This document shows, in pieces, positions 27,375 through 37,428 of a stretch of 64,000 nt of DNA. A program made the position numbers and the translations under genes. The notes beneath the pieces were generated by a model. It was not told the DNA's origin, searched no databases, and worked only from the letters and a program-made list of their open reading frames with translations. Each line of letters starts with the position of its first letter. The first letter of the stretch is position 1. Origin of the DNA: Microbulbifer sp. VAAF005 (lineage in GTDB: Bacteria; Pseudomonadota; Gammaproteobacteria; Pseudomonadales; Cellvibrionaceae); assembly GCF_030012985.1 (NCBI RefSeq), contig NZ_CP120233.1, forward strand, positions 4,335,001 through 4,399,000, in the 5' to 3' direction.

Positions 27375-28793
27375 GTGAGTGATTTAATTCCAACCCGTGA
27401 GGAACAGGAAGGTGATGGCGAAGTTCGCTATCGCATGCTGTATGAGTCGGAAGACAAAGTCTACATCCGACATATCAAGGGTGTTTTCACCCGTGTTCGC
27501 AAATATACCGGCCTGCCTTTGCTGCTGGCTTTCTTCTTCCTACCCTGGATCAATATCGACGGGCGCCAGTCGGTCTTCTTTGATCTTCCCACCCGCCAAT
27601 TCCATATTTTCTGGACTACTTTCGGCCCCCAAGACGGCTTCCTTCTAGGTTGGCTGCTGATCATTGCCGCCTTTGCGCTGTTTGCGGTCACCACATTGCT
27701 GGGCAGGGTGTGGTGTGGCTTCACCTGTCCGCAGACCGTCTGGACCATGATGTTTATCTGGGCAGAAAGGGTTTGTGAAGGCGATCGCAATAAGCGAATG
27801 AAGCTCGACAAGGCCCCCTGGAACCTGGAAAAGGTCCTGCGCAAGGGTGGCACGCACACCATCTGGCTGCTGATCTCGCTGGCAACTGCACTGGCCTTTG
27901 TGGGCTATTTCTACGGTGTGCGCGAGCTAGTCGTGGATCTGGCGACGTTTAACGCGCACCCGCAGGGTGTTTTCTGGGTCGCTTTCTTCACTTTTGCCAC
28001 CTATATGAACGCGGGCTTCCTGCGCGAGCAGGTGTGTAAATACATGTGCCCCTATGCCCGTTTCCAGTCGGTGATGTACGACGAGGATACGCTGGCGGTT
28101 TACTACGATGCCAAGCGGGGTGAGACCCGTGGTCCGCGCAAAAAGAACGTGGATTACAAGGCGGAAGGTATGGGTGACTGTATCGACTGCTACTGGTGTG
28201 TTCAGGTGTGTCCGGTGGATATCGATATCCGCGACGGCATGCAGTACGAATGTATCAATTGTGGCCTCTGTGTCGACGCCTGTAACAGTGTTATGGACAA
28301 GATGGGCTATGAGCAGGGTTTGATTCGCTTCACCTCTGAGGATGAATTACAGGGTGGAAAGACCCGCTTCCTGCGTCCACGCCTGTTTGGTTACGCACTG
28401 ATTCTTATTGCCATGACAGGCCTGTTTGCACAGCAGGTGATGACTCGCAGCCCTATCGAGGCTGAAGTCTCCCGCGATCGCGGTACCCGTATGTTCCGTG
28501 AGTCCCAAGGGCAGGTGCAAAATGTCTACACGGTGAAAATCAACAACATGGATCAGGCTCCCCACGAATTCACCATCAAGGTGGAAGGTAAGCCTGAATA
28601 CGATTACTCCGTTCGCAGGCCAAGAACTATTTACCTGGTGCCGGGAGAGATGTTCTCCGTTCCTATTCGGGTCAGTGTTCCCAGAGAGCAGCTGAAGGAT
28701 ACCAAGCACGATATAGAGATTGTTGTCCAAGCAGTCGACAATCCTGAGCTGGTTGATAAGCACCGAACGGTGTTTATTGGTCCAAAGCAGTAG
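27375..28793 (+). CDS. ccoG: cbb3 oxidase assembly ferredoxin-like membrane protein CcoG
   Basis: Membrane Fe-S protein of the FixG/CcoG family, thought to reduce Cu(II) for cbb3 assembly. From a GTG start at 27375 the product is 472 residues. It has five or so membrane segments; Cys pairs in WCGFTCPQTVW and CKYMCPYARFQ; two 4Fe-4S motifs, CIDCYWCVQVCPVDIDI and CINCGLCVDACNSVMDK; and a C-terminal periplasmic Ig-like domain. An upstream in-frame ATG at 27348 is less likely because family members start close to SDLIPT-like sequence. First gene of ccoGHIS. Confidence 0.94.
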   Translation: MSDLIPTREEQEGDGEVRYRMLYESEDKVYIRHIKGVFTRVRKYTGLPLLLAFFFLPWINIDGRQSVFFDLPTRQFHIFWTTFGPQDGFLLGWLLIIAAFALFAVTTLLGRVWCGFTCPQTVWTMMFIWAERVCEGDRNKRMKLDKAPWNLEKVLRKGGTHTIWLLISLATALAFVGYFYGVRELVVDLATFNAHPQGVFWVAFFTFATYMNAGFLREQVCKYMCPYARFQSVMYDEDTLAVYYDAKRGETRGPRKKNVDYKAEGMGDCIDCYWCVQVCPVDIDIRDGMQYECINCGLCVDACNSVMDKMGYEQGLIRFTSEDELQGGKTRFLRPRLFGYALILIAMTGLFAQQVMTRSPIEAEVSRDRGTRMFRESQGQVQNVYTVKINNMDQAPHEFTIKVEGKPEYDYSVRRPRTIYLVPGEMFSVPIRVSVPREQLKDTKHDIEIVVQAVDNPELVDKHRTVFIGPKQ

Positions 28794-28878
28794 ACGGGGC
28801 GCCAATCCCGTTGCAAAGTACGGGCCCGCCCAGGCGGGCTCGACTTTTGTGCACAAACGGTAACTTTTTGGTAACGCG

Positions 28879-29403
28879 ATGAATGAACCAACCCCAAAAC
28901 CCTGGTACCGGGAACCTTGGGCGTGGATGGTACTGGCTCCACTGATTGCAGTGGTGGTCGTCTCCACAATTACAGTCTCGATAGCGGTGCGCTTTGCTGA
29001 CGATAAAGTCAGTGATACCTACTACAAAGACAGCCGCATGTATCACTTTAGCGCCGAGCAGGACTTGCGCGCGAAAGAGCTGGGTCTGGCCGCTTTGGTC
29101 CAGTTTCAGCCAGCTGAAAACACGGTTGTCGTGGAGCTGAATGGCGACCTCGACTACCCCAAGGCCCTACTGCTCACATTGAGCCACCCGGTGGAGTCTG
29201 ACCTGGATAAGCATATCGAGCTCTCCCAGCTCTCTGTGGGCCGCTACCAGGGCACCTTGCCTGAAGGCGTTGGGAATCGCTGGTATCTGCGCTTAATGCC
29301 GGAACTCGATCCTGATGCGCATCAGGACGCCAACTGGCGCCTGAAAGGTGAAATCAACTTCGATCTCGGCAATGCCGCGCCACTGAACGCAGTAACTCAA
29401 TGA
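28879..29403 (+). CDS. ccoH: FixH/CcoH-family cbb3 assembly protein
   Basis: Single-pass membrane protein of 174 residues. KPWYREPWAWMVLAPLIAVV is the classic FixH opening (W-Y-R-x-P-W), followed by one helix and a periplasmic beta-rich domain. CcoH helps assemble or stabilise the oxidase. Its stop overlaps the ccoI start in ATGA, implying coupling. Confidence 0.92.
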   Translation: MNEPTPKPWYREPWAWMVLAPLIAVVVVSTITVSIAVRFADDKVSDTYYKDSRMYHFSAEQDLRAKELGLAALVQFQPAENTVVVELNGDLDYPKALLLTLSHPVESDLDKHIELSQLSVGRYQGTLPEGVGNRWYLRLMPELDPDAHQDANWRLKGEINFDLGNAAPLNAVTQ

Positions 29404-31832
29404 CTTTGTCTTCCTCCTCCTGTTATCACTGTGGACTCCCAGTCCCTCCCGGCAGCAACCACTCGGTGGTGATCGACGGGGCCGCCCGGGATATGTGTTG
29501 TCCAGGCTGTGAGGCGGTGGCCAGCGCTATCGTTTCCGGTGGTCTGGATGGCTTTTATCGCTTCCGGGAGAAGGAGAGCGACAGGCCGGAGGAAGCTCAA
29601 CCCCAGGACCGCTGGGCGGCTTACGATTTACAGGAAGTGCAGCAGCAGTTCGTTCACGATTGGGATAACGGCAACAAGATTGCCTCGCTGTTGATTAGCG
29701 GTATTACCTGTGCAGCCTGTGTGTGGCTGATAGAAAAGCACCTGGGGCAGTTGGACGGGATTGAGAAGGTCTCTGTCAACGCCAGCACCCAGCGTGCCCA
29801 GATCGGTTTTAATCCCGACAAGATCAAACCCAGTGAGCTGTTTGGCGAACTGGAGCGGATTGGCTACCGGCCGGCCCCGGCCACTGCGGCCAACCAGGAA
29901 AGTGTGATCCAGAGCGAACACCGCGCCGCCCTGCGCCGCCTGGGTGTCGCTGGACTCGGCACCATGCAGGTGATGATGTTTGCCATCGCCCTGTATTTCG
30001 GTGCTGCCGCGGAAGAGGGCGTCGGCGAGTTTGAGCGCTACTTCCGCTGGGTTTCCCTACTGGTGGCAACGCCAGTGGTTTTCTATGCGGCGCGCCCATT
30101 TTTCAGCGCCGCTTTGCGCAGTCTGCGCGCTCGACACCTGAGTATGGATGTGCCAGTGTCCCTGGCGATTGGTATGGCCTATGTCGCCAGCTTTTACGCC
30201 ACCGTATTCGGCACCGGTGAGGTGTACTTCGAATCTATCTCCATGTTCACCTTCTTCCTGTTGTTGGGGCGGACGGTGGAAATGCGCGCCCGCCATCGGG
30301 CGGGCTTAGCCAGCGGTGGTTTGGCTCAGTTGCTGCCGATGACGGCGGCCAAATACCAAGGGGACGATATTGTCTATGTACCGGTGGCCGCATTGGCCGC
30401 TGGCGATAAAGTTTTGTTGCGCCCGGGAGACACTGTCCCCGCCGATGGGGAGGTGCTGGAGGGCGTTAGTGGTGTGGATGAATCCCTGCTCAGCGGTGAA
30501 TCGGCACTGCAACAGAAGTCTGCTGGCAGCCCGGTTTATGCCGGTAGTGTCAACGGCGATTCCACCCTGACTATTCGAATCACGGCAGCGGGGCAGTCGA
30601 CTCGCTTGTCCGCTATTGAGCGCCTGGTAGAACGGGCGCAATTAGATAAACCCCACCAAGTGGCCCTGGCAGATCGGGTTGCGGGTATTTTTGTCGGCGT
30701 CGTTTTATTCGCGGCACTGGCGGCGTTTGTTGTCTGGTGGCAAATCGATCCCAGTCGCGCTTTTTGGGTGTCCCTGTCTGTTTTGGTGGTGACTTGCCCC
30801 TGTGCACTGTCGCTGGCAACCCCTGCTGCCCTGGCCTCCGCCACCCTGCGTTTACAGCAGTTGGGGCTTCTTGTGGCTGGAGGCAGCCTACTGGAAACTC
30901 TGCCGCGTATCGGCCGGGTGCTGTTCGACAAGACCGGTACCCTGACGCGCGGTGAGCCGAGAATCCTGCATATTGATTTGCTGCGGTCCAACTGGAGCGA
31001 GCAGCGGGTTAAGGATGTTGCCGCTGCCCTGGAATCCCAAACCAATCACCCCCTGGCCAGGGCCTTCCGCGCCTGGCGTGGCAATCTCATCGCCACTGAT
31101 CTGAAAGTCCATACCGGAGCCGGCCTGGAAGGGCAGATCGAGGGGGGCAGTTACCGGCTGGGTAAGGCGAGCTTTGTCTTCCCTGAGGATGTTTCTACGC
31201 CCGAAGGGGAGGGGCAGTGGCTGCTGCTCGGCGACTCCCTGGGCCCTATTGCCTGGATTGCGTTGGGGGATAAGTTACGGAACTCGGCAACCACCGCTGT
31301 TGAGGGTTTGACTGAGCAAGGTCTTTCAGTGGAACTGCTCAGTGGTGACCAGTCTGCGGAAGTTGAGCGGCTGGCAGGGCGAGCGGGTATCGACAACTAC
31401 CGCGCCGGTGCCTCGCCAGAGGACAAGCTCAGCCATATGAAGCAGCTGCAAAGCGATGGTGAGAAGGTGTTAATGGTAGGGGATGGCATCAATGATGTGC
31501 CAGTGCTCTCTGGTGCCGATGCCTCTGTGGCGATGATGTCTGCGGCGGATCTGGCCCAGTCCCGCGCCGATGCCATTTTGCTGAACGGAGATCTCGAAGT
31601 GCTGCCCAAAGCTATAGAGCTGGCGCACAAGTGCCGCCGAATTGTGCGGCAAAATCTGGCATGGGCTCTGGGCTACAACGTGATTGCCCTGCCACTGGCA
31701 TTTTGCGGTCTGGTGCCGCCCTGGGCTGCGGCAATCGGTATGTCCCTGAGTTCTTTGATCGTAGTGCTAAATGCGTTGCGTCTGTCCCGTGGACAGGAAG
31801 TCGACGAAAACCCTGTGAGCGCCGCGGCTTAA
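29400..31832 (+). CDS. ccoI: Copper-exporting P-type ATPase for cbb3 assembly
   Basis: P1B-type ATPase of 810 residues that delivers copper for the CcoN CuB site. The N-terminal region has CYHCGLPVPPG and MCCPGCEAVASAI, then a heavy-metal domain with ITCAACVWLIEKHL. The core shows the membrane CPC in VVTCPCALSLATP, the phosphorylation site FDKTGTLTRGE, the HP motif in SQTNHPLARAF and VGDGINDVPVLSGAD. Eight membrane segments are expected. It is translationally coupled to ccoH and followed by ccoS. Confidence 0.97.
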   Translation: MTLSSSSCYHCGLPVPPGSNHSVVIDGAARDMCCPGCEAVASAIVSGGLDGFYRFREKESDRPEEAQPQDRWAAYDLQEVQQQFVHDWDNGNKIASLLISGITCAACVWLIEKHLGQLDGIEKVSVNASTQRAQIGFNPDKIKPSELFGELERIGYRPAPATAANQESVIQSEHRAALRRLGVAGLGTMQVMMFAIALYFGAAAEEGVGEFERYFRWVSLLVATPVVFYAARPFFSAALRSLRARHLSMDVPVSLAIGMAYVASFYATVFGTGEVYFESISMFTFFLLLGRTVEMRARHRAGLASGGLAQLLPMTAAKYQGDDIVYVPVAALAAGDKVLLRPGDTVPADGEVLEGVSGVDESLLSGESALQQKSAGSPVYAGSVNGDSTLTIRITAAGQSTRLSAIERLVERAQLDKPHQVALADRVAGIFVGVVLFAALAAFVVWWQIDPSRAFWVSLSVLVVTCPCALSLATPAALASATLRLQQLGLLVAGGSLLETLPRIGRVLFDKTGTLTRGEPRILHIDLLRSNWSEQRVKDVAAALESQTNHPLARAFRAWRGNLIATDLKVHTGAGLEGQIEGGSYRLGKASFVFPEDVSTPEGEGQWLLLGDSLGPIAWIALGDKLRNSATTAVEGLTEQGLSVELLSGDQSAEVERLAGRAGIDNYRAGASPEDKLSHMKQLQSDGEKVLMVGDGINDVPVLSGADASVAMMSAADLAQSRADAILLNGDLEVLPKAIELAHKCRRIVRQNLAWALGYNVIALPLAFCGLVPPWAAAIGMSLSSLIVVLNALRLSRGQEVDENPVSAAA

Positions 31833-31866
31833 TCCCGTGATCACAGAAAGAGAGGAGGTTTAACTG

Positions 31867-32052
31867 ATGGAAAGTCTGTATTTCCTGATTCCCATTGCGG
31901 TGATTTTGGTTGGCTTTGCGGTGAAGCTCTTTTTCTGGGCCGTGAATAACGGACAGTACGATGACCTGGAAACGGAAGGTCGTCGCATTTTGTTTGATGA
32001 CGATGATGTTCAGCAGGACAAATCTGATTCGGAAAGGAAGCAGGAGAAGTAA
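31867..32052 (+). CDS. ccoS: cbb3-type oxidase assembly protein CcoS
   Basis: 61-residue protein with one N-terminal helix (FLIPIAVILVGFAVKLFFWAV) and the conserved NNGQYDDLETEGRRILFDDD segment. CcoS is needed for cofactor insertion in the cbb3 oxidase. GGAGG lies 8 bases before the start. The next gene begins immediately after its stop. Confidence 0.94.
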   Translation: MESLYFLIPIAVILVGFAVKLFFWAVNNGQYDDLETEGRRILFDDDDVQQDKSDSERKQEK

Positions 32053-32802
32053 GTGGGGGACTGGGGTTTTTTAGCGGCGGCTCTGGCTATCGGTTTTTTG
32101 GGTAGCAGTCACTGCATCGGTATGTGTGGGGGAATCTCCGGGGCGCTGGGTATGGCGGTACCGGGCAAAAAGACTGCTTGGGTGCAGCTGGGCTCTTACC
32201 AATTGGGTCGCCTGGGTAGCTATGCGCTGATGGGAGCGCTCGCCGGTGCCCTCGGTGCGGCGATACTGCCGGCACTAACTCCGCTGCGATTTGCCGCCGG
32301 GATCATGCTGATCCTGATGGCGCTGTATATCGGCGGTATCTGGCAGGGATTGGCTTGGATTGAAAAAGGGGGCCGTTACCTTTGGCGCTATGTGCAGCCA
32401 CTATCGGCCAAATTACTGCCGGTTCGCTCTGCGGGGCAGGCATTGGCACTGGGCTCCCTGTGGGGCTGGTTGCCCTGTGGTTTGGTTTATAGCGCGCTGA
32501 CTTTTGCCCTGGCCCAGGGCAGTGCCGAGCGGTCTGCCCTGGCGATGTTTGCTTTTGGTTTGGGCACCGTGCCGGCCATGCTGGCTACTGGCGCTGCGGC
32601 GGCGCAGGTGCGTGGCATAGTGCAAAAGCCGGGGGTTCGCTATGGTTTCGCCGCAGCGATTTTGCTGTTTGGTATCTGGACCATTTGGGGGGCTATGGGC
32701 CACGGTGGACACGGAGACCACGCCAACCACGGGGAGATGAGCGGGATGGAAGCCCCCGCCGAAGACAAAGAAGAGCAGGGACACCATCATCACCATCACT
32801 AA
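32053..32802 (+). CDS. TauE/SafE-family (DsbD_2-like) membrane protein with a His-rich tail
   Basis: 249-residue membrane protein starting at a GTG that abuts the ccoS stop. The family hallmarks are GSSHCIGMCGGISGALGM in the first helix and WGWLPCGLVYSAL in the middle, each with Cys residues that may bind metal. About six helices follow. The C-terminus is very rich in His (HGGHGDHANHGEMSGM and a terminal run of six His), suggesting copper or other metal binding. This gene often ends ccoGHIS clusters, so a copper-handling role in oxidase assembly is likely. Confidence 0.85.
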   Translation: MGDWGFLAAALAIGFLGSSHCIGMCGGISGALGMAVPGKKTAWVQLGSYQLGRLGSYALMGALAGALGAAILPALTPLRFAAGIMLILMALYIGGIWQGLAWIEKGGRYLWRYVQPLSAKLLPVRSAGQALALGSLWGWLPCGLVYSALTFALAQGSAERSALAMFAFGLGTVPAMLATGAAAAQVRGIVQKPGVRYGFAAAILLFGIWTIWGAMGHGGHGDHANHGEMSGMEAPAEDKEEQGHHHHHH

Positions 32803-32817
32803 GCGCAGTGATGATGG
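32784..32817. terminator. Hairpin spanning the His-codon end of the TauE/SafE-like gene
   Basis: CCATCATCAC (32784-32793, inside the terminal His codons) and GTGATGATGG (32808-32817) form a perfect 10-base stem with the stop codon in the loop. It lies between two convergent genes and could act in both directions, although no T-run follows. Confidence 0.45.
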
Positions 32818-32829
32818 GTCCTGTGGGCG

Positions 32830-33684
32830 CTAGAGGTCGATCCGCAGGGATAGGTCGATAGCGCGCAGGTGCTTGGTCAGGCTACCAGAAGAGATATAGT
32901 CCACTTCCAGTTCAGCTAACTGAGCGATGCGATCCCGGTCGACACTGCCGGAAAGCTCAATTTTGGCTTTGCCTTTGGCCAGTTTCAGGGCCGTTCTAGT
33001 GTCTTCATCATTGAATTCGTCGAGCATAATCACGTCCACACCGACGGCGAGCGCCTGCTCCAGCTCTTCAATATTTTCCACTTCGACTTCAATCAAGGCT
33101 TCCGGCTTGATCACTCGCGCTTGGGCGACGGCGTGTTCAATGCCTCCGGCGGCGAAGATATGGTTCTCTTTGATCAGGAAGGCGTCGTAAAGACCGATGC
33201 GGTGATTGTGGCAGCCACCGCAAAGCACGGCGTATTTCTGTGCGCTGCGCAGACCGGGAATGGTCTTGCGGGTGTCGAGAATCTTCACCTCAGTGCCCTC
33301 AGCTCGCGCAGCGAACTCTGCAGCGGTTGTGGCAGTACCGGATAAGGTTTGCAGGAAATTCAGTGCGGCGCGCTCGCCGGTGAGGATAGCGCGGGCATTG
33401 CCTTCCAGCTCAAAAATAACGGCGTTGGCGCTGATGCGGTCGCCGTCCTCGAAGTGCCAGGTGAGGACGAGTTCCGGGTCCAGGGCGTGGAATACAGCCT
33501 CTACCCAGGCGCGACCACTCAGAGTGCAATCTTCGCGGGTGATTACCCGGGCCCGCGCATTGCGGTCCTCTGGGATCAGCTGGGCGGTGATATCGCCACT
33601 ACCAATATCTTCTTCCAGGGCCACCTGAACTGAGCGTTGCAGGTCGGCAGTGATATTGGGAATAGCCGTGTCTTGTGGTCGCAT
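32830..33684 (-). CDS. nadC: Nicotinate-nucleotide pyrophosphorylase (quinolinate phosphoribosyltransferase)
   Basis: NadC converts quinolinate and PRPP to nicotinate mononucleotide in NAD synthesis. The 284-residue product shows [88 protein letters not shown] and the late [10 protein letters not shown] loop. Full length. It converges on the gene at 32053-32802 and is divergent from the DUF1631 gene. Confidence 0.97.
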   Translation of the reverse strand: MRPQDTAIPNITADLQRSVQVALEEDIGSGDITAQLIPEDRNARARVITREDCTLSGRAWVEAVFHALDPELVLTWHFEDGDRISANAVIFELEGNARAILTGERAALNFLQTLSGTATTAAEFAARAEGTEVKILDTRKTIPGLRSAQKYAVLCGGCHNHRIGLYDAFLIKENHIFAAGGIEHAVAQARVIKPEALIEVEVENIEELEQALAVGVDVIMLDEFNDEDTRTALKLAKGKAKIELSGSVDRDRIAQLAELEVDYISSGSLTKHLRAIDLSLRIDL

Positions 33685-34118
33685 TGGGAAACCTCGAAAT
33701 TAACGCCGGCGCAGTTTACCAAAACACTCGGGGTTTTGACTGCTGAACTCAGTCATTGACAAGTAGCAGTTGGCTCTACGAATAGCTGTGACAAGTGTCT
33801 CAAATATGTCGCAGAACTGTGTAAAACAGTCCTATAACGCGAGTAGAATGACCGAAGAGTTAGGCTTGATCGCAGCCTGAATTGTTCCAGAGCAGGGCCG
33901 GTAAACGCTGTTCTCTCGCGATCAAAACTTGAGTGAAATCAAGAACTTCGGCAGATTTTTCGCACATGATCGCGGCGGGATTTCAACAGGTTTGGGAATG
34001 TGGTTATCGGGGAATTGAAAGTATCCGTTTCCGCTTGGGAGACCACTTTTCCAATTACTAATTTTTGCTTTTGGCCTCAGCGCTACAAGTCGGACAGCAT
34101 TCGAAGGACTTCTTGGAA
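33685..34118. other. Divergent intergenic region, nadC / DUF1631 gene
   Basis: No gene was recognised. A perfect TTGACA lies at 33756-33761 on the plus strand, but no good -10 sits at the usual distance. The region should contain promoters for both flanking genes. Confidence 0.4.
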
Positions 34119-36590
34119 ATGAGTGAATCCAGAAAGGTAGTTTCCCTCTCAGAGAAAAGTGGAGCGCGCAATATTTCTGCATCAGGTAAGCCCGCTGTTC
34201 TGCCCGCCGCAGTGACAATGCTGAAAGAAAAAGCGACGGCACAATTGCTGGAGCGGATAAAAACGCTTTTCGGAAAAGTAGATGATTCCCTGTTTGCCAT
34301 GGCTGAGCGAGCCCATGGCCAGGAAGAGCAGGATGGCCTTTTCCAGGCTTTGCGCTTACTTCGTGTGGAGCGCCGCAATATAGCCGAACAATTTATTAAG
34401 AATGTCTCTCGCGCTTTTCAGATACGCGAAGAAGAGAAATCAGAAAGTAGTTTCGCTTCGGATAACCTGTCGCTGGTTCACAATGATGACCTGGAGCAAC
34501 TAGTAGCTGCCGACACCATGGTGGCTACAGCCAAGCGCGATTTTGCAGAGCCCCTCACCGAGTTGTGTATGAGGCTCGATACGCTCTACGCCGTTAAGGT
34601 GTATGACAAGAATAATCCTCTGGGTCCAGACGTAATCTGCGATGCTTTCGTAGAGGCAAACCAGGACCTGGATCTTCACATCCGCGCCCGCCTCACCCTG
34701 CTTAAAAAGTTTGAGCAGGTAGTTATGTTGCAACTGCGTGACTTCTATGAATTCTGCAATCAGCTACTTGTAGAGCAGGGTGTATTGCCGTCGCTGCGTG
34801 AACAGCAGCGCGTAGCCAGGCAGCGCTCTGCCTACAACGGCGCTCCCGCTCCCATTGCCAATGCACCGACTGGTGGGCCCAGCGGTGTTACGGCTGGTGG
34901 CCAACCTGGGCAAGGTGGCGTTGCCGCTACCGGACACTTTCCTCCAGGGCTGGTACCCGCTGCGGCAGGCGTTACACCGATGCCCGCTGGGGATCTTCTT
35001 TCCCACTTGGGAGCACTGCAAAGTGGAAGCCACTATCAGGGTGGTAGTGCGGTACAGCTGCTAAATGTGGGCGAGTTGCTACAGCAGCGGCTGGTGGACT
35101 CTAACCAGGCGGCCTCACTGGCAAAAGTCGATAGTGATGTGATCAAGCTGGTGGAGATGCTGTTCTCCTTTATCCTGGAAGATCGTAGCCTCGCTACCCA
35201 GATTAAATCCCTTTTAGGTCGATTGCAGTTGCCACTATTGAAAGTGGCCATTGCGGATAAATCATTTTTCAGTAAAGGCGGTCATCCGGCACGTAAACTG
35301 CTCAACGAGTTGGCCGATGCGGCTACCGGGTGGCAGGCAGGGGATAACTACGAATCCGATCCCCTGTACAAAGAGATATCCCAAATTGTTGAGCGCGTGC
35401 TTAACGAGTTTGATCGGGACATCAACATCTTTGCCGTTTTGCTGGAATCACTGCGGGAATTTATCGTCCGCGAACGCAAGCGCGCTGAGATGCTGGAGCG
35501 TCGCGTTGTAGATGAAGCGGATGGCCGTGCCAAGACCCAAGCTGCCCGAGCGCGGGTAGCTGCGGTGATGGATGCCTTGGTTGCAGAGAGAGACCTGCCG
35601 CAGGTTGTACAGGATTGGCTAAATAAAGTCTGGAACAATGTGCTGTTCCTGACTTGTGTCAAAGAGGGCACAGAGAGTGATGCCTGGAACCGCGATGTGC
35701 GCACTGCCAGAGACCTTGTGTGGAGTGTCCAGGCGCCAATGCCCGATTCCCGCAAGCAGTTATTAAGCTTACTGCCTGTTTTGCAGGAGAGATTGCGCGA
35801 GGGAATTGAGGCGCTTTCCTATAACGCTTTCGAAGCGCGCACTCTTTTCTCCGGCCTTAAAGAAGTTTATCGCGAGCGCTTTGCCCTGGCCCAGCAATTG
35901 GCGGAGCAGCGTGAGCGTGAAGTGGCAGAGCAGGTTGCCCGCGAAGTGCGCGCAGCGACATCTGCTGAGCCGACGTCTGTTGTTGCTGATAATGTTGCTG
36001 ACAAGCCAGTTGCCCCTGTCGTGGAACAGGAAACTGCTGCTGATGGCGGACCCGCTGGTGTTACTGAAGCTACGGTTGCCGTGACTGAAGCGGTAATTGC
36101 TGAAGCTGTGGTTACCCAGGAAGTGATTACAGACACTGCCGAAGTCCAACTTCCAGGCGAGCCAGCTGAAGTTACTGTTGAAGCTGTCCAAGCCGAACCC
36201 CAGGAAGTGGCGGTGCCGCAGATGGAAGAGCTTGAGCAGGCAGTTGCTGAAGCAGAGGTGGCTGCACCGGAGCAGGATGGACTGGCCCCCCTTGACGAAG
36301 ATGATCCCCACTGGCAGATGACCTTCCGCCTGGCACAGGGCAGTTGGTTCGAGCTGAAGCGCTCTGAGGACGAGCAGTTCCGTTGTCGTCTGGCGGCGGT
36401 AATTCGCGATATCGACCAGTTTATCTTCGTTAATCGCAACGGCGCTAAGGTTGCCGAGTTTGCTCGTCTGGAGCTGGCCCACGCCCTGCGTTCGGCACAG
36501 CTTATGCCACTGGATGATGGTATGTTGTTTGAGCGGGCGCTGCAGTCCGTGATTGGTAATGTGCGCAAGAAGCGCAGTGAGCAGCGCTAA
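34119..36590 (+). CDS. DUF1631 domain-containing protein
   Basis: Large cytoplasmic protein of 823 residues. It matches the DUF1631 family, which is common in Pseudomonas and relatives, often annotated as thymidine phosphorylase without evidence and of unknown function. Most of the chain is helical. A Gly/Pro-rich linker occupies about residues 255-300, and an Ala/Val/Glu-rich low-complexity stretch (about 615-725) precedes a C-terminal domain with HWQMTFRLAQGSWFEL. That last part resembles the C-terminal domain of DUF1631 proteins. The ATG at 34119 follows AAGGA and starts MSESRKVVSLSEKSG. Confidence 0.85.
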   Translation: MSESRKVVSLSEKSGARNISASGKPAVLPAAVTMLKEKATAQLLERIKTLFGKVDDSLFAMAERAHGQEEQDGLFQALRLLRVERRNIAEQFIKNVSRAFQIREEEKSESSFASDNLSLVHNDDLEQLVAADTMVATAKRDFAEPLTELCMRLDTLYAVKVYDKNNPLGPDVICDAFVEANQDLDLHIRARLTLLKKFEQVVMLQLRDFYEFCNQLLVEQGVLPSLREQQRVARQRSAYNGAPAPIANAPTGGPSGVTAGGQPGQGGVAATGHFPPGLVPAAAGVTPMPAGDLLSHLGALQSGSHYQGGSAVQLLNVGELLQQRLVDSNQAASLAKVDSDVIKLVEMLFSFILEDRSLATQIKSLLGRLQLPLLKVAIADKSFFSKGGHPARKLLNELADAATGWQAGDNYESDPLYKEISQIVERVLNEFDRDINIFAVLLESLREFIVRERKRAEMLERRVVDEADGRAKTQAARARVAAVMDALVAERDLPQVVQDWLNKVWNNVLFLTCVKEGTESDAWNRDVRTARDLVWSVQAPMPDSRKQLLSLLPVLQERLREGIEALSYNAFEARTLFSGLKEVYRERFALAQQLAEQREREVAEQVAREVRAATSAEPTSVVADNVADKPVAPVVEQETAADGGPAGVTEATVAVTEAVIAEAVVTQEVITDTAEVQLPGEPAEVTVEAVQAEPQEVAVPQMEELEQAVAEAEVAAPEQDGLAPLDEDDPHWQMTFRLAQGSWFELKRSEDEQFRCRLAAVIRDIDQFIFVNRNGAKVAEFARLELAHALRSAQLMPLDDGMLFERALQSVIGNVRKKRSEQR

Positions 36591-36688
36591 TTTTCGGGAA
36601 ACTAACGAGCGGACGTTGAGTATTTGGCAGGGATATTCAGTGGCCAGTGGTTTTCCGCAAGTTATGTCGCGATACTGCTCCGATCAGA

Positions 36689-36718
36689 TTGGCATATCGA
36701 TCAACGCTTCCATAGAAT
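36689..36718 (+). promoter_or_regulatory. Candidate promoter of ampDE
   Basis: TTGGCA (36689-36694) and TAGAAT (36713-36718) are 18 bases apart, 63 bases before the ampD start. Confidence 0.45.
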
Positions 36719-36780
36719 GGTAACTGCTGAAGCCTCGGGCGATACCGGGGCTATCAATAGGTTGCAGCGGAGATCGCAGA

Positions 36781-37338
36781 TTGAAATATCAAGTGGAGTC
36801 TGGCTGGTTGGCGGGCGCGCGCCGGGTTCCGAGTCCTCATTGCAATAGCCGCCCGGAAGACTGTGCGGTGGATCTATTGGTGATTCACAGTATCAGCTTG
36901 CCGCCCGGACAATATGGCGGCCCCTACATTGATGCCTTTTTCCTGGGGCAGTTGGATATCGATGCGCACCCCTATTTTGCCGATATTGCTGCATTACAGG
37001 TGTCTGCGCATATTTTGATCGACCGCGATGGCCTGGTAACGCAATACGTTCCCCTGGATCGGCGTGCCTGGCATGCGGGCAAGTCTGAGTTTAAAGGCCG
37101 TACCAACTGCAATGATTTTTCGATTGGCATTGAGCTGGAGGGGTTGGATACCGATATATATACCGATGCTCAATATCATGCTCTCGCCGAGGTGAGTGCA
37201 GCGATTATGCAGGCATACCCCTCCATTGATATCGATAGAATCGCCAGTCACTCTGATATTGCCCCCGGCCGAAAATTGGACCCGGGTCCGGGTTTTGACT
37301 GGGAGCGCTACCTCAATAAGCTAAAAGAAATCGTTTGA
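36781..37338 (+). CDS. ampD: 1,6-anhydro-N-acetylmuramyl-L-alanine amidase
   Basis: AmpD cleaves the peptide from anhydro-muropeptides brought into the cytoplasm during peptidoglycan recycling. The 185-residue product has the zinc and catalytic residues of the Amidase_2 family: His in LLVIHSISLPPGQYGG, FSIGIELEGLD, and SHSDIAPGRKLDPGPGFDW with the late His, Lys and Asp. It uses a TTG start at 36781 preceded by GGAG eight bases upstream. It is followed by ampE, the usual partner. Confidence 0.95.
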   Translation: MKYQVESGWLAGARRVPSPHCNSRPEDCAVDLLVIHSISLPPGQYGGPYIDAFFLGQLDIDAHPYFADIAALQVSAHILIDRDGLVTQYVPLDRRAWHAGKSEFKGRTNCNDFSIGIELEGLDTDIYTDAQYHALAEVSAAIMQAYPSIDIDRIASHSDIAPGRKLDPGPGFDWERYLNKLKEIV

Positions 37339-37428
37339 TCCCCAGTAGCGAACCTCAAAAGTGGGACGGCCTCTAGTAAACAAGAGTCGCAGCACGATTT
37401 TGATAACTGAAACAGTCTCGGATTATTT

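Noticed and set aside
28809..28850. GC-rich inverted repeat between ccoG and ccoH.
   Set aside because: No T-run directly after it, and ccoG and ccoH should be co-transcribed; probably a weak structure only.
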